From: CAG-791 sp002392385
GTDB lineage: Bacteria; Bacillota; Clostridia; Lachnospirales; Lachnospiraceae
Length of the DNA: 44,038 bases
Direction of reading: 5' to 3'
Assembly (NCBI GenBank): GCA_946616295.1
Contig: CAMOIU010000018.1
Coordinates: forward strand, 1-44,038
The notes beneath the pieces were generated by a model that saw only the letters and a list, made by a program, of their open reading frames with translations, was not told the DNA's origin and did no database searches. Numbering within the stretch: the first letter of the stretch is position 1; each line of letters starts with the position of its first letter. The translations under genes and the position numbers were made by a program. Shown one piece after another: positions 37,701-44,038 of the stretch.

Positions 37701-39512
37701 CGCCGTCAGCCCCTGCTCCGCCGCGAACCATGTGATCAGCCCGATGGCGCGCCAGGCAGCTGTCCTGGCCTCCTTGTCCTCCGACTTTGCGCAGTACAGG
37801 GCGAACCGGAGGATGCGGCGTACCGCATCCGTGTCCAGGTCCTCAAAAGGAAGGACTTCCGCGCAGTTCATGAGGACGAACTGCTCACCGCCGCTCTTCT
37901 GCTCCGGATCCCTGTACCACTCCAACAGGGCCTCCAGGAACATGGGGGCGTCCGAAGCCTCCGCGTGCTCCCGCATGGCGTAGGCGATGTTCTTGAGCTG
38001 GGACCGGATCCGCCGCTGCTGCAGATCGATGTGGCGGGGATCCGGCCGGATGATCCTTTCCAGATAGTGCTTCCAGAGGTACTGCATCCGCTCCTGGGTC
38101 ACGTCCGCCATGCCTTCCGGCCTTCTCTTGCGGTAGCCGGCGTTGTAGCCCACGATGATCTCCCCGAACAGCTCCGCCGCCTGTACGCGGATCTCACCGT
38201 CCCGGTGCATGAACAGTTCGTAGAGAAAACTCAGGGCCTGCTCCTTCTGGGCGTCGCCGGTATAGGCATAATACTCCCGGAGCACGTGCAGGTAGGCGCG
38301 GACGTTCTTCCAGTTTTTCTCACTCCGGGCGGCCTCCAGCAGGTTGCTGAAGCTTTTCTCCGCATTCAGCCGGTGCATGACGTCCATGTTGTGCTCGAGG
38401 GCCATATGGACCAGGGCCTGCACCGTCTGGGCCGGCGTCCTGAGCCCGGGCTGGGGGAGCTGCTGCGCCGGGGCCGGATGGCCGTCCAGGTCCACATCCA
38501 CTCCGTGAGCCCGCATGTAGTCCTCGAAGTCGGCCAGCTTGGCGTAGACGAAACGGTAACGGCGGAATTTCTCCGCGTCCACGTTCTCCAGCTTGTGCAG
38601 GATGACTTCGAAGGCATCCTTGATGGAGGAGATGTGTGTGATCTCCACCCCGTCGGCGCCCCGGCTGGACTTCACGCGGAAGTCGGAATAGATCAGGCAG
38701 AGGGACTCGGCGGCCAGGTTGTCCGACTCCAGGTCCCACGTGGAATGGTTGGCCGCGATGTGCCCGATCCCCGGAAGGTCGTGCCGCTCGCACCAGTTCG
38801 CGGTGTAGTAGTAGTGCATGAAGGGGACCTTCTCATTGGGCTTGCAGCCGAACTTGCCCAGGTCATGGGCCGCGGCCGATCCTGAGACCAGCGTCAGGTC
38901 CACAGGCGCCCCGGCGGCCAGAAGTCCCCGCGCCACCGTCATGGCGACATAATGTACGCCCGCGATGTGCTCGAGGGTCCGGAACTTCGTGACCTCCCCG
39001 TTCAGGCGCATCATCTCATAGACGTACTCGCTGCGCCAGTGGTGGAGGAACTTCTTGTACTCCCTGTAATTCTCGAATCTCCTGCCCTCTTCATCATCGA
39101 CGAAGCCGAAATCGGTCAGCGGCTCAAAGGGCAGGGCCTGCCGCTCCCGGTCGAAGAGAAAACGCATCACATGCAGGTAGTACACGGCCCCCGCCCGGAA
39201 CTGCCCGTACTTCTCGGTAAAAGCATCCTCCGGATACAGCAGGCGGCACACGAACTTATAGGTGAAGGACATCCATCCTTCCTCCGGCTCCCTGCCCAGA
39301 AGAAGCATGGTGGGGCGGCACATCTCAAAGATCCGCCTGCAGCTGATGCGCTTCCTGATCGGAAACAGGGAGGCCAGCTGCGCCTCCCAGTACTCCCTGT
39401 TCAGGACCATCTCCACCGTCTCCCTCTGCAGCCCGGCTGCCTCCAGGAACTCCTCCGAGGTCAGCTCCCCGCAGAGTTCCATATAGATCCGGTGTATTTC
39501 CTTTTTGGTCAT
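34701..39512 (-). CDS. 1603-residue multidomain protein: HD, helical repeats, NadD-like, GNAT-like, phosphoribosyltransferase
   Basis: A giant cytoplasmic protein, unknown to me as a characterised enzyme. In order: a helical N-terminus (1-165); an HD-superfamily region (about 180-330) with EHIAGVHYVA, SAAAHDLGKFG (H216-D217), IAANHSTWD and IYSDFRVK; HEAT-like helices (about 380-890); a nucleotidyltransferase of NadD type (about 915-1115) with FFPGTFDPFTLSHKG and SSSRIREN; a GNAT-like region (about 1140-1260); and a phosphoribosyltransferase-like part (about 1320-1540) with the PRPP motif AILVDDVLNRSG (1413-1424). Together these could act in NAD or nucleotide metabolism or damage repair. GGGGGAGG precedes ATG 39512. 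No membrane segment. It lies 42 bp upstream of fchA... that is, fchA's start is at its other end, with the 2-hydroxyacid dehydrogenase before it. Confidence 0.85.
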   Translation of the reverse strand: MTKKEIHRIYMELCGELTSEEFLEAAGLQRETVEMVLNREYWEAQLASLFPIRKRISCRRIFEMCRPTMLLLGREPEEGWMSFTYKFVCRLLYPEDAFTEKYGQFRAGAVYYLHVMRFLFDRERQALPFEPLTDFGFVDDEEGRRFENYREYKKFLHHWRSEYVYEMMRLNGEVTKFRTLEHIAGVHYVAMTVARGLLAAGAPVDLTLVSGSAAAHDLGKFGCKPNEKVPFMHYYYTANWCERHDLPGIGHIAANHSTWDLESDNLAAESLCLIYSDFRVKSSRGADGVEITHISSIKDAFEVILHKLENVDAEKFRRYRFVYAKLADFEDYMRAHGVDVDLDGHPAPAQQLPQPGLRTPAQTVQALVHMALEHNMDVMHRLNAEKSFSNLLEAARSEKNWKNVRAYLHVLREYYAYTGDAQKEQALSFLYELFMHRDGEIRVQAAELFGEIIVGYNAGYRKRRPEGMADVTQERMQYLWKHYLERIIRPDPRHIDLQQRRIRSQLKNIAYAMREHAEASDAPMFLEALLEWYRDPEQKSGGEQFVLMNCAEVLPFEDLDTDAVRRILRFALYCAKSEDKEARTAAWRAIGLITWFAAEQGLTAEQFPMRKETIDVISSAPTEESVLYSFIKYRIFHNLGLDTAAQEKILYGSSIVTDVFLENLKTDTPWIQVAVNIRLLEDQVQHGDRSHALHIAAHFSNLIKVGRYLLVRNAAGEALVGIAPLLRIDQRNEIAVEMLRGLETGETDYSSTIPRWLGQMALWLPPEQLDELIASLESMQASPSDHVTSVALDTVGTLLEYYPRYAERFEEDRKVRAGRWKHLIGLLLQGMASYREPVRQEALLVLGQSVFGSRHLTRLEKRDIFLAAAGRIDFQMNENRGDGLTNLYRAASLSSLYRYITEYRLLEGEFESRIRSKVAFFPGTFDPFTLSHKGITKMIADMGFEVYLSVDEFSWSKRAQPHFIRRQIVNMSIAGQYHVNLFPYEIPINPGNPEDLERLEAMFPGREVYLVVGSDVVAHASFYKKSAHNDKVRSMNHIVIRRVGDREADSGYNPGMLDCITGRLIELELPAELEEISSSRIRENIDQSRDISDLIDPVVQEYIYNNGLYLHEPEFKPVIQAGAVTFKETEESDPSLPLPIQKPGDRLLLLMNDTEGDRPTGAIRIRYIAPEDLYTVIRDVQLCDIVQRRTHGKVLMITGLYTDSRSSVYDTEQLLLTEAVMRSFAEHCDYAIFMPEDCDCPDSVYSAIRRQGFRKPEEASGDADLYVADMHAPLILLANMEATLKEPFSSNDRVLRVIRKTQQKLQLCMTDLYPGNLVISVSGSVLYHRLVERIITLNDVPRQVQVPRQLGEMMCVPFGKILRGSVVPNTVTKTLHTDRVYEPDLSACSVEAYPNYTPLETQVRAIKSFRRPAILVDDVLNRSGVRITAIAPLLRKEGVNIRTILLGIITGYGKNVLASMGLEADWVYYVPNIRNWFMESSLYPFIGGDQVRRRTMKVAGLVPSVNFLQPYAQPLLPDTSEEAQFAFSECCIQNARDVLAVLEEEYRKLFSRNLTLSRLSEAVNMPLCPDRGTSLDYNPNLPASVYLENDLEMLYRSRVKRRP

Positions 39513-39606
39513 GAGACCTCCCCCTGGTTGCTTCTACGCCTGCTTCTGCAGCCTGTTTCTGTGCCTGCCGCTATGGCGGGCTGTGCAGCCTTGAACCGCC
39601 GGCTGC

Positions 39607-40566
39607 TCAGAATTCCTCTTTGTTCAGCCCCAGCATATGCTTCACCTTGCCGGTGATGTAGATGCCGATATCCCTCGCCGCGTCCACGGACTGGGCGCCC
39701 AGGTGCGGCGTGATGATGAAATTCTCGCAGTCGAAAAGCGGGTTCTCGAACTCGTCATTGCCCGTGAGGCCGGCGCCCGCCAGCTCATTCTCCAGGACAT
39801 CGGCGGCGTATCCGCCGATCCGCCCTTCCTGCAGCGCCTCGTACATGTCCTTCTCGTTGACGATGCCGCCGCGGCTCATGTTCAGGACCACCGCCCCTTC
39901 CTTCATGTGGGCGATGGACTCCTTGTTGAACATGTTCCGGGTCTCCTGGGTCAGCGGGACGTGGATCGAGATGAAGTCGGAGACGCGGATCAGTTCCTGG
40001 ATGCTGGCGCCCTTGGCGTGTTCCGCCTCGAACTGCTCGGGCCGCAGGTAGGGATCATAGGCTACGATCCGCATCTTGAAGGCACGTCCCAGCTCGCCGA
40101 CGCGGCGGCCGATCTTGCCGAAGCCGAGGATGCCCAGCGTTTTCCCGCGGAGCTCCCTGCCGACGAACTTGTACTTGTCCCAGTTGTGATTCACCTTGAC
40201 GTCGTAGTTGGCGGGAATGGTGTGCCGGGAGATCTCCAGCATCTTGGCGATGGTGAGCTCGGCGACCGCGTTCGCGTTCATGCCGGGCGCGTTGAAGACG
40301 TTGATGCCCTTCTCCGCGGCGTACTCCATGTCGATGTGATTGGTCCCGACCGCGCAGACACCGATCATCTGCAGCTTCTTCGCGGCGTCGAGGACCTCCC
40401 TGTCGATCTTGGGATCCACGCGCATGATCAGGATCTCATAGTCCCCGATCTTCTCCAGCAGGTCTGCCTTGGAGAGCGGACGACCGTCCGTCGTGTCCAC
40501 TTCGATATACTTCTTCAGTTCCTGCGCGATACCGGGGTAGACGGCGTCAGTGATAAGGCACTTCAT
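39607..40566 (-). CDS. D-isomer-specific 2-hydroxyacid dehydrogenase
   Basis: A 319-residue NAD(P)-dependent enzyme of the D-2-hydroxyacid dehydrogenase family, which includes D-lactate dehydrogenase, phosphoglycerate dehydrogenase and hydroxypyruvate reductase. The nucleotide loop is LGILGFGKIGRRVGELG; catalytic Arg is in NMSRGGIV, Glu in VLENE and His in TPHLGAQS. The family's CAVGTNHIDMEYAAEKGI segment is also clear. It lacks an ACT domain, so it is not full-length SerA. AGGAG precedes ATG 40566. It is 114 bp after the iron-sulfur flavoprotein gene, in a run of redox genes. Confidence 0.9.
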   Translation of the reverse strand: MKCLITDAVYPGIAQELKKYIEVDTTDGRPLSKADLLEKIGDYEILIMRVDPKIDREVLDAAKKLQMIGVCAVGTNHIDMEYAAEKGINVFNAPGMNANAVAELTIAKMLEISRHTIPANYDVKVNHNWDKYKFVGRELRGKTLGILGFGKIGRRVGELGRAFKMRIVAYDPYLRPEQFEAEHAKGASIQELIRVSDFISIHVPLTQETRNMFNKESIAHMKEGAVVLNMSRGGIVNEKDMYEALQEGRIGGYAADVLENELAGAGLTGNDEFENPLFDCENFIITPHLGAQSVDAARDIGIYITGKVKHMLGLNKEEF

Positions 40567-40680
40567 GATCAGTTCTTCTCCTTTCTGAATACAGGTGGAT
40601 ATGTTTCCATGTGCGATACCGTGATGTACTTATGAAAGTGTCCGGCGGATGTGTTATTTCGTCAGCGTCGTGGGGCTGTG

Positions 40681-41814
40681 TTATTCCGTGAGTGTCCTGC
40701 GGATGTTCTCCGCGAAGCTGCGGATCCTCTCCCCGATCCCGGGAAGCGTCATGGCCTGCCCCGCGTTATTGGCCGTCTCCAGAATGGCAAAGCGGGGCGG
40801 CAGCCAGAAAGATTTATTCATATTCAGTGCCGCGATCAGCTGCTCCGCCACGATGTCCCCGCCGGAATAGCCCGAGACAACGACGGCGAAAAGCGCCTTG
40901 TCATAGAACCGCACCTGCCGGAACAGGGCCGTCAGGCGGTTGATGAAGGCAGTCAGATTGGCGGCCAGCGCGTCGTTGTAGTTGGCGCACAGCATCACCA
41001 GCGCATCCGCTTCCCGGACGGCCGGATACACCTCCTCAGCCATGATCCCGCCGTAGAAGCAGCTCCCCTGCTCCCCGAAGTGGAGGCAGGTGTGGTAGGG
41101 ACAGCCGGCGCAGTCGTAGAGCGTGCCGTTCTGCAGGCTGAGTGTCCTTATCTCGAAATCGTCCCGCAGGTACTCCTCAGCCTTATCCCATACAGCCAGC
41201 GTGTTGGACGTCCTGCGGATGGAGGCGTGCAGCACCAGGATCTTACGCTTCGGTTTCCTCTCCTCGCTACAGAACGCGAAGAGCCGCTGCACCAGATCCG
41301 CCGCGCTGCGGCGGTAGGCGATCTCCTCGTCTGTGTCCAGGATCTGGGCAGTCACGAAGAAGTTGGACAGGGTCCCTGTCCCTTCCACCAGCGGTCTGCC
41401 TATAAATGCACATCCCGCCTGGTTCGCCGCGAAGACCAGCTCCCTCGAGACGGCCTTCGTGTAGAGCTCGCTCTCCCCGTCCGTGATCACTCCGCCGGCA
41501 TAGCCGTCCAGAAGCGTCTGCTCCTCCCGGAGGAGCCGCAGCAGGCGCATGTATTCCAGGTTCACACCGGTCTTGCCGAGTGCGATCACGAAGAGGACAG
41601 GATGGAAATGGACTGCCGGGTGTTCTCCGGCAGTTTGCGCTTCCCGGAAGTCGTTTTGTGCCTCCCGGAAGTAGTTCCCCGCCTCCTCCGCGGTCGTGAG
41701 GAAGACAGGCTCCGTCCCCTCAAGGGCCTCCCGCAGCACCTCCGCAAGTCTTCCGCTTATATCCCCCGGCCCTTCCCGGGGGCACACCACCGCCACCCGC
41801 TGTGGATCTCTCAT
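40681..41814 (-). CDS. Iron-sulfur flavoprotein with extra N-terminal domain
   Basis: A 377-residue protein. The C-terminal half (about 190-377) is an NADPH-dependent FMN reductase/flavodoxin-like domain starting KRKILVLHASIRRTSNT. It includes four cysteines at 235, 238, 243 and 252 (CAGCPYHTC...C), like the compact Fe-S motif of iron-sulfur flavoproteins. The first 185 residues are a separate alpha/beta domain (RVAVVCPREGPGDISGRLAE) resembling another flavodoxin-like fold, with a short EAQNDFREAQ repeat. ATG 41814 is chosen because AAAGGA lies 8 bases upstream; it shares a base with the stop of the dehydrogenase gene (TGATG), so translation is coupled. Likely electron transfer partner of that dehydrogenase. 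Confidence 0.82.
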   Translation of the reverse strand: MRDPQRVAVVCPREGPGDISGRLAEVLREALEGTEPVFLTTAEEAGNYFREAQNDFREAQTAGEHPAVHFHPVLFVIALGKTGVNLEYMRLLRLLREEQTLLDGYAGGVITDGESELYTKAVSRELVFAANQAGCAFIGRPLVEGTGTLSNFFVTAQILDTDEEIAYRRSAADLVQRLFAFCSEERKPKRKILVLHASIRRTSNTLAVWDKAEEYLRDDFEIRTLSLQNGTLYDCAGCPYHTCLHFGEQGSCFYGGIMAEEVYPAVREADALVMLCANYNDALAANLTAFINRLTALFRQVRFYDKALFAVVVSGYSGGDIVAEQLIAALNMNKSFWLPPRFAILETANNAGQAMTLPGIGERIRSFAENIRRTLTE

Positions 41815-43148
41815 CAGCATATTCCTTTCAGGACTTCCTCCGCTTCGCGGATCCGCGCGTAGAGCGGGTCCGGCAGCGGCAGGACTTCCGTCTCCAATCC
41901 GTTCGGCGCATACCGGTTCTTCACGCCCATGAAGGCGCCGCCCAGGTAGACGGAGCCGCAGTGCCACTCGCCCCGGAGCATCAGAAGGATGGACAGGGCT
42001 CCGGAGGAGAAGGCCGGTGCGACAAAGGGCTTAAAGCCCAGCGCCCGCATCTCCATATTGGCGGTCACGACCTTCTGCGTCAGTTCCCTGGACAGGACGT
42101 CGTCGTAGTTATCAATGGAGTCCGCGATCACCAGCTCCTGGCCGTGGGGGCCGAAGGACCGTCCCTCCGTCAGGAACTTCTCAAAGCGCGGATCTCTTTT
42201 CGCGTAATAGGCAGCCCTGGCATTCATGACGCCGAGCCCGAAGCCCTGGACCTGTTCGGGGCGGACGCCCTTCCAGTCGAGGGTTCCGTCCTCCGCCCGG
42301 TTGCTCTCCAGAAGGAAGGTCTTCGCCAGCGGATCCACCGGATCCGACACCTGGCAAAACATGCCGCGGAAGTCCTTTTCCCGCGCCATGCGGGCGTACA
42401 TGCCGACGATCTTTCGGTTGTTTTCGAACTGGTACATCCGCACATCCTTTACGCCGCTCCCCACAGGAGGAATCCCCTTGGAGGCGACAAAGACCACGAC
42501 GTCCGCGTCAAAAAGCTGGTCCGCCGGGATGGCCCGGACCTCCGGAAGGCGATCGTAGTCCCAGGGATAGGCGATCTGGTTCTGCTCGAAGGCCCATCGG
42601 GCGGTGATCTTGTCGTCCAGGTCGCAGATGCCGATCTCCGAGATGCAGTCGCCGCCCAGGAGGTGCAGTCCCGTCAGGAGGTTGGAACCCACGTCGCCGA
42701 TGGCCAGGATGTTCACCTTTTTCTTGCCCGCCGGGAGAAAAGCCGGGCCGGCGGCTCCGTCTCTGCCTTCTGCTCCTTCTTTCAGCACCTGCTCCCAGCC
42801 GGGCTGGCAGACGTTCACCGCCCGGAGCCTGCCCTGATGGAGATAGTCCTCCAGCATGGCTTTTTCCGCGGCATTTTCTTCCCTGTCCAGGACCGCCGCC
42901 TCCGGGGAGGCATTCCTGCTGAGTTCCCTTGAGCTGAGCCAGGAGGCGTTTTCTTCTTTTTGAAAGAGCTGGTTGAGGTCACTCACCAGGAAGGAGGCGC
43001 GGCAAGTGCCCGGCGCGCGATAAAAGAGCCAGGTAAGACGAGCCGCCGCCCGGACCTCTTCCGGCACCGCACTGGCGCAGTCTCCCGGCACCGGCTCACC
43101 CGGTCCCGCCAGACAGATCTCCTCTCCGATCCTGTAATACCTGAACAT
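41814..43148 (-). CDS. Lactate/malate dehydrogenase-like protein with N-terminal extension
   Basis: A 444-residue protein. After a 140-residue N-terminal extension without recognised motifs (rich in Glu, Ala and Arg) it has the lactate/malate dehydrogenase fold: VNILAIGDVGSNLLTGLHLL (nucleotide loop, 151-156), the IGICDLDD acidic end of beta-2, VSDPVDPL in place of NPVD (269-272), the H335-G pair in GPHGQEL, and a C-terminal domain with VYLGGAFMGVKNR. Substitution of Asn by Asp in NPVD and the extension set it apart from ordinary LDH, so the substrate is uncertain. GAGGAGAG precedes ATG 43148. It overlaps the flavoprotein gene. Confidence 0.8.
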   Translation of the reverse strand: MFRYYRIGEEICLAGPGEPVPGDCASAVPEEVRAAARLTWLFYRAPGTCRASFLVSDLNQLFQKEENASWLSSRELSRNASPEAAVLDREENAAEKAMLEDYLHQGRLRAVNVCQPGWEQVLKEGAEGRDGAAGPAFLPAGKKKVNILAIGDVGSNLLTGLHLLGGDCISEIGICDLDDKITARWAFEQNQIAYPWDYDRLPEVRAIPADQLFDADVVVFVASKGIPPVGSGVKDVRMYQFENNRKIVGMYARMAREKDFRGMFCQVSDPVDPLAKTFLLESNRAEDGTLDWKGVRPEQVQGFGLGVMNARAAYYAKRDPRFEKFLTEGRSFGPHGQELVIADSIDNYDDVLSRELTQKVVTANMEMRALGFKPFVAPAFSSGALSILLMLRGEWHCGSVYLGGAFMGVKNRYAPNGLETEVLPLPDPLYARIREAEEVLKGIC

Positions 43149-43191
43149 GCTGACTCTCCTCGACGATGCGCGGCTGATGCCGGCTGTTTTC

Positions 43192-43719
43192 TCACTCCAC
43201 CCAGACGACTCTTCCGCCTTTTCTCTCCGAAGCGGCCGGCGGGTCGCCGTCGATGTAGCCGACGCAGCAGTGCGCGACGCCCTCCCATTCGCCCTCGACG
43301 CCCAGATCCTGCAGGAGCTGCTTATACTCCGGTAACTCGAATTCCTGCCTGGCGCGGTGGACCCACAGACTTCCCAGGCCCAGTGAGTGCGCGGCCAAAA
43401 GCATATTCTCCATCACGGCGCTGCCGTCATAGACGCGGGTGATGACGTTGCCGGCCGTCAGGACGACCAGGATCACCGGGGCGCCGTAGAAGGGATCGAA
43501 CCCCTCCCCGTAGCCGTCGATCACACGCATCGTCTCCGCCATCCTGTCCCGCAGCTCTTTCTGCGTCACAGCAAGAATGACCGTCGCCTGCCGGTCCTTG
43601 CCGCTGGGGGCGTAAAGGCCGGCTTCGATGATCTGCTCAATGTCCTTATGGGCAGGCATGTCGGGCTTGAACCGCCGAATGCTCCTGCGCGTTTTGATTG
43701 CCTGAATGATCTCGTTCAT
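43192..43719 (-). CDS. Nitroreductase-family FMN protein
   Basis: A 175-residue FMN-dependent oxidoreductase. The N-terminus IIQAIKTRRSIRRFKPD holds the RRSxRxF FMN-binding motif; APSGKDRQ and the C-terminal GLGSLWVHRARQEF and VGYIDGDPP segments are typical of small nitroreductases. Its length fits the family. It reduces nitro groups, quinones or flavins with NAD(P)H; natural substrate unknown. It lies 43 bp before the dehydrogenase gene and opens the redox gene run. A GGGA site precedes the start. Confidence 0.88.
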   Translation of the reverse strand: MNEIIQAIKTRRSIRRFKPDMPAHKDIEQIIEAGLYAPSGKDRQATVILAVTQKELRDRMAETMRVIDGYGEGFDPFYGAPVILVVLTAGNVITRVYDGSAVMENMLLAAHSLGLGSLWVHRARQEFELPEYKQLLQDLGVEGEWEGVAHCCVGYIDGDPPAASERKGGRVVWVE

Positions 43720-43756
43720 ATCTCAATTCCCATCCCCGTAATATCATATCATAGAC

Positions 43757-43902
43757 TTTACGCAGGGGGACGGGTCTCTGCGTAAATTTTATAAGGCTGC
43801 ACAAGGCCGCACAGGGGACGGTTCTCTGTGTGAGAACCCTCCCTTATGCGGCCCTGAGCGGCGTAATTACTGGCTCACACAGAGAACCGTCCCCTGTGTG
43901 TG
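43757..43902. repeat. GGGGACGG hairpin cluster
   Basis: A first hairpin TTTACGCAG...CTGCGTAAA encloses GGGGGACGGGTCT (43757-43786). A second element CACAGGGGACGG...CTGTGTGAG (43809 onward) is matched by an inverted copy AGAGAACCGTCCCCTGTGTG ending near 43900. TAATTACTGGCTCACAC lies between them, so the pair forms a long inverted repeat. A further GGGGGACGGGTCAGATCA is at 43973. The 319 bp beyond the nitroreductase gene contain only these repeats and the partial gene at the edge. Confidence 0.8.
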
Positions 43903-43980
43903 GGCATATCATCCGTCCTCCTTCTTGTTCTTCAAGTATACTATAAGTTACTTTTCGAACTCTACTTTTTGGGGGACGGG

Positions 43981-44038
43981 TCAGATCACGCGCTGCTGCT
44001 TCTTAGCAAGTCGGGGAAAAGCGCTGCGGATCGCACCG
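43981..44038 (-). CDS. Possible C-terminal end of a gene cut by the window edge
   Basis: On the minus strand the last bases read GAIRSAFPRLAKKQQRVI followed by TGA. The basic, coding-like end and the repeat cluster beginning right after its stop suggest the 3' end of an upstream gene. Too short for family assignment. Confidence 0.25.
   Translation of the reverse strand, partial: GAIRSAFPRLAKKQQRVI

Noticed and set aside
35385..38885. Long plus-strand open frames (626 and 481 codons) opposite the 1603-residue protein
   Set aside because: Antisense shadows without domains; they also lack ribosome sites.

Overview
The window reads as a chromosomal segment of an anaerobic, GC-rich member of the Clostridia, most likely Lachnospiraceae-like. 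Indicators are AGGAGG-type ribosome binding sites, a Hanks-type kinase/SpoIIE phosphatase repertoire, a folate one-carbon gene set (FchA, FolD, formate channel), GPH and AEC transporters, iron-sulfur flavoprotein chemistry and many hairpin repeats. The species cannot be named from sequence alone. Most genes lie on the minus strand; only an AEC transporter and ilvD lie on the plus strand. No tRNA, rRNA or CRISPR array was seen.

Positions 1-5500 are an accessory, decaying region. A capsular-sugar reductase (CapF type) has an in-frame TAA, and a UDP-glucose dehydrogenase is missing its N-terminal half, has an in-frame TAG and is joined to a class C acid phosphatase fragment. An AT-richer island follows: a two-gene RloA/RloB (AbiL-like) defence system with its own promoter, a truncated conserved hypothetical gene and an orphan ribbon-helix-helix protein. 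A small PAP2 phosphatase and a glutaredoxin-like gene sit to the left.

Positions 5555-17170 (minus strand) form a signalling and regulation block. It holds a 1093-residue beta-propeller sensor fused to a SpoIIE phosphatase, an ADP-ribosylglycohydrolase, a membrane zinc-ribbon protein, a lipoprotein, a tandem pair of membrane-anchored Ser/Thr kinases and a lipoprotein metallophosphoesterase. A 72-bp tandem array and related intergenic repeats lie between these genes.

Positions 17278-25110 contain an AEC transporter, two adjacent 52-54 bp repeat arrays, ilvD, a stand-alone acyl carrier protein, a GPH sugar transporter and a three-gene overlapping operon (Sel1-repeat, J-domain-like, HIRAN) of unknown function. 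Positions 25266-28780 hold a chromate-transporter remnant, an aconitase-family hydratase, a response regulator lacking most of its receiver domain behind a near-consensus promoter, and a 61-bp-period palindromic array bracketed by GGGGACGG hairpins.

Positions 28840-44038 are a long unidirectional minus-strand block. It contains a flavodoxin, a secreted glucosaminidase-like protein, a FolC-5-formyl-THF cyclo-ligase fusion, a formate/nitrite channel, FolD, FchA, a 1603-residue multidomain protein (HD, helical repeats, NadD-like nucleotidyltransferase, GNAT-like, phosphoribosyltransferase), a 2-hydroxyacid dehydrogenase, an iron-sulfur flavoprotein coupled to a lactate/malate dehydrogenase-like protein, and a nitroreductase. 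The folate genes together would take formate and one-carbon units through methenyl/methylene-THF. The best candidates for undescribed biology are the 1603-residue protein, the Sel1/J/HIRAN operon and the families of tandem intergenic repeats.
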